Origin: Kribbella solani
GTDB lineage: Bacteria; Actinomycetota; Actinomycetes; Propionibacteriales; Kribbellaceae
DNA: 64,000 nucleotides
Assembly: GCF_014205295.1 (NCBI RefSeq)
Contig: NZ_JACHNF010000001.1
Location: forward strand, 1,860,001-1,924,000
Reading direction: 5' to 3'
Shown: positions 46,331-56,180 of the stretch, one piece after another
Layout: every line of letters begins with the position of its first letter
How positions within the stretch are numbered: the first letter of the stretch is position 1
Notes under the pieces: generated by a model
What the model was told of the DNA's origin: nothing
Database searches by the model: none
The model's input: the letters and a program-made list of their open reading frames with translations, nothing else
Program-made: the position numbers and the translations under genes

Positions 46331-46423
46331 CGTAGACGTTCTCGTCCCGTCGTCGGGCGCGGGTTTCGGTTACCCGCCGTAACGTCGATGGACATCAGGG
46401 GGCTCTGAGGGGGGGCACACCGG

Positions 46424-47665
46424 ATGACTACCGGAATCAATGCCGTGCCGCGTTCCATCGGTACGGACGACATCGCCGTACCTTTCGCGGACTGTCACAT
46501 CACCGAGGAAGCACAGGCCGCCGCGCTGCGCGTACTGCGGTCCGGCTGGGTGACCACCGGACGCGAGGTCGCGGCTTTCGAAGCATCGTTCGCGACCGTG
46601 GTCGGCGCCGAGTACGGCGTCGGGGTCTCGTCGTGCACGCACGGGATCGAGCTGGCGCTGCGGTCGCTCGACCTGCCGCCGGGTTCGCTCGTGCTGAGTT
46701 CGACGATGACGTTCTGCGGCGCGGTCCAGGCAATCGTGCACGCCGGCCAGCTGCCAGTACTGGTCGATGTCGATCCGAAGACCGGGATGCCGACGCCGGC
46801 CACGATCCGTACCGCGGTCCGCGAGTTCGGCCCGCCGGCGGCGCTGACCGTCGTGCACTGGGCCGGCGACGTCGCCGACGTACCCGCGCTCGCCGAGGCC
46901 GCCGGGCTGCCGCTCGACCGCGTCGTCGTGGACGCGGCGCACGCGGTCGGGACGTACGCCGGGGACCGGCCGATCGGGTCCGGTTGCGCCGCGACGTGTT
47001 TCAGTTTCTACGCCACCAAGAACCTGCCGCTCGGTGAGGGCGGGATGATCACCACCGACGACCCGGTCCGGGCGGAATGGTTGCGCAGGGCAAGGTTGCA
47101 CGGCATGACCGCCGACGCCTGGCGCCGGTACCTGCCCGGCGGCAGCTGGCGCTACAACGTCGCCGCTCCCGGGCTCAAGGCCAACCTGACCGACATCCAG
47201 GCGGCGATGGGACGGGCGCAGCTCGCGTACCTCCCCCGCTGGCAGCGCCGGCGCGCCCAGATCGCCGCCCGGTACGACGAGCAGCTGGCCGGTATTCCGG
47301 GGATCACCCTGCCGCACCGGCCGGCGCTGCGCGACGGCAAACACGCCTGGCACCTGTATCCGATCCAGCTGCGCTTCGCCGGCATCGACCGGGACGCGGT
47401 GATCGCCGCGCTGTCCGAGCGCGCGATCGGAACCTCGGTGCACTTCATCCCGGTCCACCGGCTGGCGTACTTCAGCCAGACCGCGGTGATTCCGTCGATC
47501 GGGCTGGCCGGAGCCGACACGTTGTTCGACCGGCTGTTGTCCCTGCCGATCTATCCACGGCTGACCGACGAACAAGTCGACGCCGTGTGCGCGGCGCTCG
47601 CCGACATCGCCCAGCAGAACCTCGCCGACCGCACCACATGCAAGGACGGGAAGGGAACGGAATGA
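46424..47665 (+). CDS. DegT/DnrJ/EryC1-type sugar aminotransferase
   Basis: A 413-aa PLP-dependent aminotransferase. It shows GWVTTGREVAAFEASFATVV near the start, VVDAAHAVGTYAGDRPIGSG, and the PLP lysine in SFYATKNLPLGEGGMI (Lys about 204). These enzymes add an amino group to keto-sugar nucleotides. Coupled with the next gene (ATGA overlap), a CapD/PglF-type dehydratase, it would make a UDP-4-amino-4,6-dideoxy sugar, as in bacillosamine pathways. Confidence 0.93.
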   Translation: MTTGINAVPRSIGTDDIAVPFADCHITEEAQAAALRVLRSGWVTTGREVAAFEASFATVVGAEYGVGVSSCTHGIELALRSLDLPPGSLVLSSTMTFCGAVQAIVHAGQLPVLVDVDPKTGMPTPATIRTAVREFGPPAALTVVHWAGDVADVPALAEAAGLPLDRVVVDAAHAVGTYAGDRPIGSGCAATCFSFYATKNLPLGEGGMITTDDPVRAEWLRRARLHGMTADAWRRYLPGGSWRYNVAAPGLKANLTDIQAAMGRAQLAYLPRWQRRRAQIAARYDEQLAGIPGITLPHRPALRDGKHAWHLYPIQLRFAGIDRDAVIAALSERAIGTSVHFIPVHRLAYFSQTAVIPSIGLAGADTLFDRLLSLPIYPRLTDEQVDAVCAALADIAQQNLADRTTCKDGKGTE

Positions 47666-49137
47666 GTCAGCCTGTGCTGCTACACGACAGCGGGAACAGC
47701 CCACTGCGGACCATCGTCGTCGGGGCCGGTGAGGCCGGCATCGCGCTGGCCCGCGACCTGCACCGGGTCACCTCGTTCGGCCTGGAGCCGGTCGGGTTCC
47801 TGGATGACGACGCGAGCAAGCAGCGCCGCCGGTACGGCGGCCGGCCGGTACTGGGCACGCTGGCCGACCTCGAGCAGGTGCTCGAACGCAACGACGTGGA
47901 CGTGGTGGTGGTCGCCATCCCGTCGATGCCGGCACACGAGGTGAAGCAGCTCGGGCTCCGCGCCGCGTCCCTCGGCGTGACCGTCCTGCACCTGCCGCCG
48001 TTCCTGTCCGCGCTGCAACGCCAGATCGCCGGTACGGACATGCGCGCGCTGCAGGTCGGACCGCTGATCGGACGGCCGGAGATGCATGTCGTCAGCCGCA
48101 ATGCCCGTGCCGCGATCGCCGGCAAACGTGTCCTGGTCACCGGTTCCGGAGGTTCGATCGGCAGTGAGTTGTGCCGGCAGGTGTACGGGTTCGGTCCCGA
48201 ACAGCTCGTCATGCTCGACCACGACGAGTCGAACCTGCACCGTACCCAGCTCGAACTCTGGGGTGAGGCGCTGCTCGACACCGAGAACACCGTCGTCGCC
48301 GACATCCGCGACGCCGAACGGATCTTCCAGCTGTTCCGAGACTACCGGCCGCAGATCGTCTTCCACGCCGCGGCGCTGAAGCACCTGCCGATGCTGGAAC
48401 GGCATCCCTGCGAAGGCGTGAAGTCGAACGTCCGCGGCACCCAGAACCTGATCGAGGCAGCGGTCGCGCACGACGTCGAACGGTTCGTGCTGATCTCGAC
48501 CGACAAGGCGGCCAACCCCAGTTCGGTGCTCGGGGCAACCAAGCGGCTGGCCGAACTGGTCCTGGACGCGCAGCAGCCGGCCAGTACGGTGCTGACCGCG
48601 GTGCGGTTCGGCAACGTACTGGGAAGTCGTGGATCGCTCTTGCACGTCGTCCGGGACCAACTTGCCAGCGGCGCGCGGGTCACCGTCACGCACCCCGACG
48701 TCAGCCGGTTCTTCATGACGATCGAGGAAGCGGTCGGTCTGGTCCTGGAGGCGGTCCGGATGTCCGGCGGCTCGGCGACGTACGTCCTGGACATGGGCGA
48801 ACCGGTCCGGATCGTCGATCTGGTCCGCAACTTCGCGAATCTGCTGAACGTCCGCGACGTCGACTTCAAGTACACCGGGCTGCGGCCCGGCGAGAAGCTG
48901 ACCGAGGAACTGTTCGGCGCCGGCGAGGAAGCCCTGCCGACCGACCATCCGCGGATCTCGATGACCCGGCCGCCGCATCCGGTGCCCGGCTTCCGGGCCG
49001 GACTGCGCGAGCTGTACGACGCCGCGGCGCACAACCGGCCGGACGAGGTCTTCCGGCATCTCCGCCGGCTCGTACCCGAGTACAGCCCGGCGCCCGGCCT
49101 GGTGTCCGCCGGCGCGCCCTATCCCGACGACTTCTGA
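47662..49137 (+). CDS. CapD/PglF-type UDP-sugar 4,6-dehydratase, soluble form
   Basis: A 491-aa nucleotide-sugar dehydratase. A CoA-binding-like domain (about 15-140; IVVGAGEAGIALARDL) precedes the Rossmann domain (about 153 on; VLVTGSGGSIGSELCRQ) with LISTDKAANPSSVLGATKR as catalytic region. The usual N-terminal membrane helices of CapD/PglF are absent, so it should be cytosolic. It probably turns UDP-GlcNAc into the 4-keto-6-deoxy sugar used by the preceding aminotransferase. Confidence 0.92.
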   Translation: MSQPVLLHDSGNSPLRTIVVGAGEAGIALARDLHRVTSFGLEPVGFLDDDASKQRRRYGGRPVLGTLADLEQVLERNDVDVVVVAIPSMPAHEVKQLGLRAASLGVTVLHLPPFLSALQRQIAGTDMRALQVGPLIGRPEMHVVSRNARAAIAGKRVLVTGSGGSIGSELCRQVYGFGPEQLVMLDHDESNLHRTQLELWGEALLDTENTVVADIRDAERIFQLFRDYRPQIVFHAAALKHLPMLERHPCEGVKSNVRGTQNLIEAAVAHDVERFVLISTDKAANPSSVLGATKRLAELVLDAQQPASTVLTAVRFGNVLGSRGSLLHVVRDQLASGARVTVTHPDVSRFFMTIEEAVGLVLEAVRMSGGSATYVLDMGEPVRIVDLVRNFANLLNVRDVDFKYTGLRPGEKLTEELFGAGEEALPTDHPRISMTRPPHPVPGFRAGLRELYDAAAHNRPDEVFRHLRRLVPEYSPAPGLVSAGAPYPDDF

Positions 49138-49156
49138 GCAGACTGCGAGGACCAGC

Positions 49157-50617
49157 ATGACCACTGCGGCCAGACGACCACTGGACGTCCGCGTCCTCGA
49201 CGGTACCGTCACGAACCCCCCGACGGTCTTCGATGACAGCACGCTGCTCCCTGCGGACCGGGCGACGATGTCGGCGCTCGGGCATCGGGTCGAGGGCGCG
49301 GACCTGGCCGCGCCGCCGGTCGTGCTGCCGGACTTCCACCACAAGTCGAAGATGGAGCTGCCGTCGAGTGTCGCGGTCGCGACCGCCGGGACGATCCGGC
49401 CGGACCTGACCAGTTCGTCGGTGAACTGCGGGATGGCGCTGATCGCGGTCGATTCCGAGGTACCGGACGCGAAGGCCGTCGACGTCTTCATGCGCGCGGT
49501 CCGCGAGCGCTACCCGCACCCGACGCGTGGCGCCGCCGAGCTGAGCCGCAAGGAGGTCGTCAAGGCGGTCCGGGACGGCTCCGAGTTCAGCGTGGACCGC
49601 TGGGGCGCGCCGGGCGACGATCTGGAGCGGATCGAGGAAGGCGGCCGGATCGAGCTGGAACGGTACGGCGGCCTGGACCGGCTGCATGCGGAACTGCCCG
49701 GCATCGCCTTCCAGCTCGCCCGGTACCGCTTCGGAACCGTAGGGCCGTCCAATCATTTCGTCGAGCTGCAACGGGTCGAGGAGATTCTCGATCCGGACCG
49801 GGCCGCGAAACTCGGCGTGTCCGAAGGACAGTTGACGATCCAGTACCACGGTGGTGGCGGCGTGTTCACCGGCGAGATCGGCCGGCTGTTCTTCCGTCGC
49901 AAGGACTACCCGGCGCAGGTCAAGGCCGTCAACGCGGCGCTGAAACCGTGGTTCCACCTCCGGTCCGCGCGGTCCTTCGCCCAGCTCAAGGCCCGGCTGA
50001 GTCTCTACTTCACCGCCGGTTGCACGCCGCTTCCGTTGGAAGGTGACGAGGGTCAGCGGCTGATGCTGGCGACCGCGGCGGCGATGAACTACGGCTTCGC
50101 CTTCCGTACCGCCACCTACGCGGCGCTGCGCCGGATCGCCGCCGGCTCCTTCGGTGGAGCGGTCGGCCGGCTCGTCGTCGACTCGCCGCACAACAGCATC
50201 TACGAAGAACCGGTCGGCGCGCGTACGGGCGTCGTACACCGTCACAACGCCTGCCGGGCGTTCCCCGCCTCGATGATGACGCCGGGTACGACGTTCGCCG
50301 AGACCGGACAAGCCGTCCTGCTGCCCGGTACGCACCGTACGTCGAGCTATCTGGCGGTCGCCGGTGATCGCGCGGCCACCAGCCTGTACTCGGCGTGCCA
50401 CGGCGCCGGCACCGTCGTCGCCGACCTGGTCGCGCGCGGCGTCTCCGGCGACGACCCACTGAAGCGGACGACCCGGCGCTACCGGTACGACGATGCCGCG
50501 CCGACCGACGCGCACCATTTCGACGACCGCGGCGTGAACGCGGCCCTTGACGTTCTTGTCCGCAACGGCCTGGTCAAGCCGGTCGCACGGATGCGTCCCA
50601 TCGCGGTTCTGCACTGA
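49157..50617 (+). CDS. Divergent RtcB-like protein
   Basis: A 486-aa protein with the order of RtcB RNA-ligase motifs: PDFHHKSKMELP, SSSVNCGMALIAVD, GPSNHFVEL, YHGGGGVFTGEIG, AAMNYGFAFRTA, DSPHNSIYEE, VHRHNACRAFP and a C-terminal LYSACHGAG. Histidines that bind manganese and the guanylylated His (VHRH) seem kept, but the Asp three residues before the metal Cys (DINCG in RtcB) is Ser (SVNCG), and KGAT is replaced by HNAC. True RtcB joins RNA 3'-phosphate to 5'-OH ends. Here it lies inside a sugar-polymer locus, 19 bp after the dehydratase gene, so activity and substrate may differ. Confidence 0.82.
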   Translation: MTTAARRPLDVRVLDGTVTNPPTVFDDSTLLPADRATMSALGHRVEGADLAAPPVVLPDFHHKSKMELPSSVAVATAGTIRPDLTSSSVNCGMALIAVDSEVPDAKAVDVFMRAVRERYPHPTRGAAELSRKEVVKAVRDGSEFSVDRWGAPGDDLERIEEGGRIELERYGGLDRLHAELPGIAFQLARYRFGTVGPSNHFVELQRVEEILDPDRAAKLGVSEGQLTIQYHGGGGVFTGEIGRLFFRRKDYPAQVKAVNAALKPWFHLRSARSFAQLKARLSLYFTAGCTPLPLEGDEGQRLMLATAAAMNYGFAFRTATYAALRRIAAGSFGGAVGRLVVDSPHNSIYEEPVGARTGVVHRHNACRAFPASMMTPGTTFAETGQAVLLPGTHRTSSYLAVAGDRAATSLYSACHGAGTVVADLVARGVSGDDPLKRTTRRYRYDDAAPTDAHHFDDRGVNAALDVLVRNGLVKPVARMRPIAVLH

Positions 50618-50659
50618 GGTTCGACAGCGGTCTGACAAGCGGTCCGACGAGCGGAGAGC

Positions 50660-53600
50660 ATGATGAGCAAGCGGCTACGCAACCTGGCGGCCGGTACGGC
50701 CATGATCACGGCCGCTCCCCTGCTGCTGGCCGCCACCAGCAGCCCGGCGGCGGCCGTCGGAACCGGCTACTGGGTCAACAACGCGGTCACCTGCAGCGAC
50801 ACCGGCGCCGGTACTCAGGCCGCGCCGTTCTGCACCATCAGCCAAGGCACCAAGAAGGCTGTCAACCCCGGCGACACCGTCCACGTCGAGCCGGGGACGT
50901 ATCGCGAGCAGATCACCGTGAACGCCTCCGGTACCGCGACCGACCCGATCACGGTCACCGGTGACGGTCCCGGCGTGATCGTGCTCGGCACCCGATCCCT
51001 GGCCGGCGCCGCGCTGTGGACCGCGACCAGCACCAACGCCTGGTCGACGCCGTACGCGCCGCCGTCGGCGCCGCGCCAGGTCTTCGTCGACGGTCAGCGT
51101 CTGACCATGGCCACCTCGGCCACCACCACCTCGGCGAGCACCTGGTTCTACGACAGCACCGCGAAGGTCCTGTACGTGGACGTCGGCGGCGCGAACCCCG
51201 GTGACGGGCATCAGGTCGAGGCCGGCGCGCAGTCGTACGGAGCGACCACGAGCAGCAAGCAGAACGTTGTCATCAGCAACCTCGAACTGGACCGCGCGAA
51301 CCTGGCCGGGGTCCGGCTGCTGTCGTCGTCGGCGATCACCGTCGACCACGTCACCACGTCGCAGTCGGCGGCCAACGGCGTCCTCGTCGACACCTGCCCG
51401 AGCAGCTCGATCACGATCCGCGCCGCCGCGGTCGACAACGCGCTGTCCACCGGGATCAAGCTGTCCGCGTCCAGCGGCGTCACGGTGACCGGATCGACGA
51501 GTCACAACAACGGTTTGCACGGTATCGGCCTGGCCACTTCGACCAACAACGTCATCTCCGGCAACACCGCGTACGCGAACGTGTCGATCTCCCCGACCGC
51601 GACCGCCAACGGGATCGACGTCGATACCACCTCGCCGGACAACTTGGTGATCGGCAACGTCACGTACCAGAACCAGGACAGCGGCATCCAGGTGTACAGC
51701 GGTTCGAACCGTGCTCTCGTCGCGCGCAACATCTCGTACGGCAACGGGGACCACGGCTTCGACACGTTGTCGTCGACCGGAGTGCAGTACCTGAACAACA
51801 CCTCGTACGGGAACCGGCGGGACGGGATCTCGATCGAGGGCAACTCGACCGGCGCGACGGTTGTCAACAATCTGCTGGTCGACAACGGCACGACCGCGAC
51901 CGAGTACGACCTGTACGTGGACGCCGGGTCGTACTCCGGCCTCACCGCTGATCGCGACATCGCGTACAACCGTGTGGTCGCACCCAGTACCAAGGTGAAC
52001 GGGGTCATCTACAAGACGCTGACCGCCTTCGCGACCGCGACCGGTCAGGAAAGTCATGGGCTGTCAGTCGATCCCGCGTTCGTGAACGCCGCTGCCGCGG
52101 ACTTCCGGCTCACCGGCGGCTCGGCCGCGGTCGACTCGGCCGACGCGTCGCCCGCGGGCTTCACGGCTGCCGACCAGGCGGGCAATCCGCCGGTCGACGA
52201 TCCGATCGTGCCCGACACCGGCGCCGGCACGCCGACGTACGCCGATCGTGGCGCCCTGGAGTTCCAGCCGACGGCCGGCGCGACCGACTACCCGCCGCAC
52301 GCGGCCGTCGTACTCAACCCGAGCGCGGTGAGCCTGCCGCCCTCGACACCGGTCACCGCGGATGCCAGCGGCTCGAACGACGCGGACGTCGACGGCATCG
52401 CGTCGTACACCTTCGACTTCGGCGACGGCACCGTGGTCGGTCCGCAGGCCGGCGCGACGGCAACCCACCAGTACGCCGCCGCCGGCACGTACACGGTCAC
52501 CACGACGGTCACCGACACGGCGGGCCTGACCGGTACGGCCACCGCGCAGGAGGTTGTCAGCAACCGGGCGCTGCAGACGTACTCGGTCGAGCAGACGAAC
52601 CCGGCCTGCAGCGACACCGGCCCCGGCACCACCGCCACCCCGTTCTGCTCGATCGGCGCGGCGACTCGCAAACTACTGGCCGGCGATACCGCCCTGGTCG
52701 GTCCGGGCCAGTACCGCGAGCAGGTTCAGGTCACGGCGAGCGGTCAGCCGGGCGCGCCGATCACGTTGCGGGCGACTTCGCCGTCGGCCGTCATTCTCGG
52801 CAGCAACGACGTCTCCGACGCGGCCGGCTGGACCGCGACCTCGACGACCGCGTGGAAGCACGCCTTCGGTGCCGTGCCGACGCAGGTGTTCCTGGACGGT
52901 CAGCCACTGGCCCAGGCGTCGAGCAGTACGACGACGACCAGCGGCACGTGGTTCTACGACACCGCCGGAGCGACGCTGTACGTGGACGTCGGCGGCGCGA
53001 ACCCGGCCACCGGACACACCGTCAGCGCGGGCGCCCGAAGCTTCGGCATCCTGCTCCGCCAGGTCACCGACGTCAACGTCAGCGGCTTCGCGGTCCGGCA
53101 GACAAACCTCAGTGGCGTGTACTTCGACACCGTGCAGCGCGTGTCGCTCGGCACGATCGACACGGCGCAGTCCGGCGCGCAGGGCGTCACCGTTGACAAC
53201 TCGGCCAATGTCGCGCTCAGCGGCATCCAGGCGTCGGCGAACCAGTCGATCGGCGTCCGGTTCTTCAACTCCACGGACAGCTCGCTCCAGGCATCCGTTG
53301 CACATGACAACAACTTCCACGGTGTCAGCGTGCAGGGTGGGGCTCGGGTAACGGTTTCGGGCAACACGGCGTACAAGAACAAGCGGCTGTCGGCGCGGAT
53401 CGCCGCCGGTATCGACGTCAGTTCGTCCTCGCAGCAGAGTGTTGTCACGGGCAACCTGTCGTACGCGAACGACGACTCCGGGATCGAGGCGTACACCGGT
53501 GCCACCGGGACCGTGATCCGGCGGAACGTCTCGTACGACAACGGCGATCACGGGATCGACGACTTCCAGGCACCGGGTTCGCAGGTGATCGGCAACACCG

Positions 53601-54877
53601 TGGTCGGCAACGCCACCGCGGGGATCAACTTCGAGGGCGGTTCGACCGGCGCGCTCGCCCGCGACAACGTCACGATGGACAACGCCGTCGGCAGCACGCG
53701 TACGGTCGGCGAGATCCGGGTCGACCAGCCCTCCACGACGGGTACGACGCTCGACCGCGATCTGGTCTTCCAGACGTCGGGCGGACCGCTCTTCGAGTGG
53801 GCGGCGGTGCGGTACTCGACGCTCGCATCCTTCCAGACCGCCAGCAGTCAGGAAGCAACCGGCAGGTCCGCGAACCCACGGTTCGCCAACCTCACCGCCC
53901 GCGACCTGCACCTGACCAGCGCGTCGCCCGCGATCGACACGGCCGACACGACGCCGGCTGCCTGGATCGCCACCGATCAGGACGGCAACGCACCGGTCGA
54001 CGATCCGGCCGCCACGAACGCCGGCACCGGTTCGGTCAGCTTCGCCGACCTGGGCGCGTACGAGTACGTCGGACCGGTCGCCCGGGCGACCGTCTCGCCG
54101 ACGTCGGGCTTCGCACCGGTCGCCGTCACCGTCGACGGCTCCACCAGCGCCGGCCTCGGCGCCTCGATCGCGACGTACTCGATTGCCTGTGGCAACGGTA
54201 CGACGATCGCGCAGGCGACCGGGACGTGTACGTACAGCACCGCCGGAACGTACGCGCCGACGCTGACCGTGACCGACACCGCGGGTCTGAGCGACACCTG
54301 GACCAGCGCGCCGATCGTGGTGAAGCCCAACGGCGTACCGACGGCACGACTGACCGCGACGCCGAACCAGGCGTACGTACCGCAAACGGTCGCGCTGGAT
54401 GCGTCGGCGTCGTCCGACGCCGACGGCCGGCCACTCGCCGGGTACGCGTTCGACTGCGGCAATGGGCAGACGACCGGCGTGCTGACCACGTCGAAGTCGA
54501 CTTGCACGTACACGACCGCCGGGACGTACACCACCGCGGTGACCGTGACTGACACCGGCGGTCTGACCAGCAAGGCGACGGCTCAGGTGAAGATCCTCGC
54601 CGACCAGCCGCCGACCGCGGTACTCAATGTGAACAAGTCGTCGATCAGGCTCAAGCAGGCCGTCCAGGCCGACGCCTCGAAGTCGACCGACGTCGACAAG
54701 ACACCGATCGCGACCTACACGTTCAGCTGCGGCAGTGGGCCGGCCCAGCCGCCACAGACGAGCGCGAGCACGAGTTGCACGTACACCGCGATCGGCCTCT
54801 ACACGGTCCGCGTGACCGTGACGGACACCATCGGGCAGTCGGCCTCCGCAACCAAGACCGTGCTTGTCCTCCCTTGA
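50660..54877 (+). CDS. Giant secreted beta-helix/PKD protein
   Basis: A 1405-aa secreted protein. Signal peptide 1-33; beta-helix module 1 (about 37-535; starts VTCSDTGAGTQAAPFC); PKD domain 1 (about 545-635; DFGDGTVVG, GTYTVTTTVTDTAG); beta-helix module 2 (about 645-1135; starts ACSDTGPGTTATPFCS); then three PKD domains (about 1135-1405; ASSDADGRPLAGYAF and GTYTTAVTVTDTGGL). The two beta-helix parts are internal copies and relatives of the protein at 42947. It may bind or cut the polysaccharide made here. ATG 50660 or ATG 50663 may be the start; GGAG spacing favours 50663. Confidence 0.9.
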   Translation: MMSKRLRNLAAGTAMITAAPLLLAATSSPAAAVGTGYWVNNAVTCSDTGAGTQAAPFCTISQGTKKAVNPGDTVHVEPGTYREQITVNASGTATDPITVTGDGPGVIVLGTRSLAGAALWTATSTNAWSTPYAPPSAPRQVFVDGQRLTMATSATTTSASTWFYDSTAKVLYVDVGGANPGDGHQVEAGAQSYGATTSSKQNVVISNLELDRANLAGVRLLSSSAITVDHVTTSQSAANGVLVDTCPSSSITIRAAAVDNALSTGIKLSASSGVTVTGSTSHNNGLHGIGLATSTNNVISGNTAYANVSISPTATANGIDVDTTSPDNLVIGNVTYQNQDSGIQVYSGSNRALVARNISYGNGDHGFDTLSSTGVQYLNNTSYGNRRDGISIEGNSTGATVVNNLLVDNGTTATEYDLYVDAGSYSGLTADRDIAYNRVVAPSTKVNGVIYKTLTAFATATGQESHGLSVDPAFVNAAAADFRLTGGSAAVDSADASPAGFTAADQAGNPPVDDPIVPDTGAGTPTYADRGALEFQPTAGATDYPPHAAVVLNPSAVSLPPSTPVTADASGSNDADVDGIASYTFDFGDGTVVGPQAGATATHQYAAAGTYTVTTTVTDTAGLTGTATAQEVVSNRALQTYSVEQTNPACSDTGPGTTATPFCSIGAATRKLLAGDTALVGPGQYREQVQVTASGQPGAPITLRATSPSAVILGSNDVSDAAGWTATSTTAWKHAFGAVPTQVFLDGQPLAQASSSTTTTSGTWFYDTAGATLYVDVGGANPATGHTVSAGARSFGILLRQVTDVNVSGFAVRQTNLSGVYFDTVQRVSLGTIDTAQSGAQGVTVDNSANVALSGIQASANQSIGVRFFNSTDSSLQASVAHDNNFHGVSVQGGARVTVSGNTAYKNKRLSARIAAGIDVSSSSQQSVVTGNLSYANDDSGIEAYTGATGTVIRRNVSYDNGDHGIDDFQAPGSQVIGNTVVGNATAGINFEGGSTGALARDNVTMDNAVGSTRTVGEIRVDQPSTTGTTLDRDLVFQTSGGPLFEWAAVRYSTLASFQTASSQEATGRSANPRFANLTARDLHLTSASPAIDTADTTPAAWIATDQDGNAPVDDPAATNAGTGSVSFADLGAYEYVGPVARATVSPTSGFAPVAVTVDGSTSAGLGASIATYSIACGNGTTIAQATGTCTYSTAGTYAPTLTVTDTAGLSDTWTSAPIVVKPNGVPTARLTATPNQAYVPQTVALDASASSDADGRPLAGYAFDCGNGQTTGVLTTSKSTCTYTTAGTYTTAVTVTDTGGLTSKATAQVKILADQPPTAVLNVNKSSIRLKQAVQADASKSTDVDKTPIATYTFSCGSGPAQPPQTSASTSCTYTAIGLYTVRVTVTDTIGQSASATKTVLVLP

Positions 54878-54928
54878 CATGACACCGACGAAAGCGACGA
54901 AAGCGCTGCACGGACGAAAGGTACGACG

Positions 54929-56173
54929 ATGACGCTCGAAGAAATGTTCCGCCGGATCGTGCGTGCCCACCTGGGGATCATCCTGGTGTGCATCCTGCTC
55001 CCGGTGGCCGGAGCCGCCGTCCTGGCGGCACGCCGGCCGGACCCGACCGTCGCCTCGCTGCGGCTGCAGGTCATTGCCGCGGCACCGACGTCGGCGACGC
55101 AGGCGGACGGCCTGAACAGCCGTGTCCTGGCGGTGGCGACCACACCCAGCCTGCTGAGTAGCGCGTTGAAGGCGGCCAAGGTGTCACGGGACGTGGAGAC
55201 CTACGCGACGAACAACGTGACGGCTCAACGGCTGGGCAACTCCCCCATCGTCGAGCTCAGTGTCAGCGATGACGACCCGGCCGCCGCGAAGCGGATCGTG
55301 AGCCAGCTCGCCGCCCGCGTCACCGACTTCATGAACCAGGGTGACCAGGCAACCTTCCAGGCGACGATGGCCAGTCTCGCGCGACAGGTCGACAGCGCCA
55401 CCGCGACCCGTGACCAGCTGGTCGCGCAGCTCCGCGGCATCTCGGACGTCACCGCCCGCTCGGACCTGAGCGTACGCATCCAGACCGCCGACCAATTGAT
55501 CAGCCAGCTGGCCGGCCAGCGCGCGACTCTGCTGGCGACCGAGGCGACCCGTGACCAGGTCGTACTGGTCAGCGCTACACCGGACGCCGTCGCCGCGCCC
55601 AGCTCGGTGCTGCCGCAACTGGCGCTCGCGCTGCTGCTCGGCCTCGTTCTCGGCCTGACCTCCGCGACGCTGCTGGAGACCTTCCGGCCACGCGTCAACA
55701 GCATCCGCGCCCTCGCTCATCTACTCGAAGCTCCGGTACTCGGTAAGTCGTCCGAGCCGATCGAGAACCTGCGCAACACGCTGGCACTGGCGGCCCGCCG
55801 GCAGGGTGTCGACGCGGTCGTCATGATGGGCGCCGACGACAGCGACGCGGCGACCGTGAACAAGCTGCTGATCGCGTTGTCCGATCGGTCGAGTACTCCG
55901 GACCGCGCGAAGAAGCCGGCCGGCCGCGACGACGCTGCCGGGGTCTTCGACCTGGGCGACGCCACGCTGTCCGGGTTCGCCGATGTTCGCTTCACCGGCC
56001 TGCCGGCCGTGACGCCCGAGGACGAGCTGACGGCCGGAGTGGTCGTCGTGTCCGGCGGAAACGTGCTGCTGCGCCGGCTCGACGACCTCGACGACGTACT
56101 CAAGGCGGTCCGCTGGCCGGTACTGGGCGTCGTGCAGCGTCCGGCCAAGCGCCGGTTCAGCAGGTCCCGGTGA
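54929..56173 (+). CDS. Wzz-like chain-length/polysaccharide co-polymerase protein
   Basis: A 414-aa membrane protein. An N-terminal helix (IILVCILLPVAGAAVLAARR) is followed by an extracytoplasmic coiled region (about 60-210), a second helix (LPQLALALLLGLVLGLTSAT) and a cytoplasmic part that looks like a worn kinase-like domain without a P-loop. This is the plan of Wzz-type co-polymerases that set chain length. GAAAGG precedes ATG 54929. It starts the run of polymer assembly genes. Confidence 0.82.
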   Translation: MTLEEMFRRIVRAHLGIILVCILLPVAGAAVLAARRPDPTVASLRLQVIAAAPTSATQADGLNSRVLAVATTPSLLSSALKAAKVSRDVETYATNNVTAQRLGNSPIVELSVSDDDPAAAKRIVSQLAARVTDFMNQGDQATFQATMASLARQVDSATATRDQLVAQLRGISDVTARSDLSVRIQTADQLISQLAGQRATLLATEATRDQVVLVSATPDAVAAPSSVLPQLALALLLGLVLGLTSATLLETFRPRVNSIRALAHLLEAPVLGKSSEPIENLRNTLALAARRQGVDAVVMMGADDSDAATVNKLLIALSDRSSTPDRAKKPAGRDDAAGVFDLGDATLSGFADVRFTGLPAVTPEDELTAGVVVVSGGNVLLRRLDDLDDVLKAVRWPVLGVVQRPAKRRFSRSR

Positions 56174-56180
56174 TCGTCCG

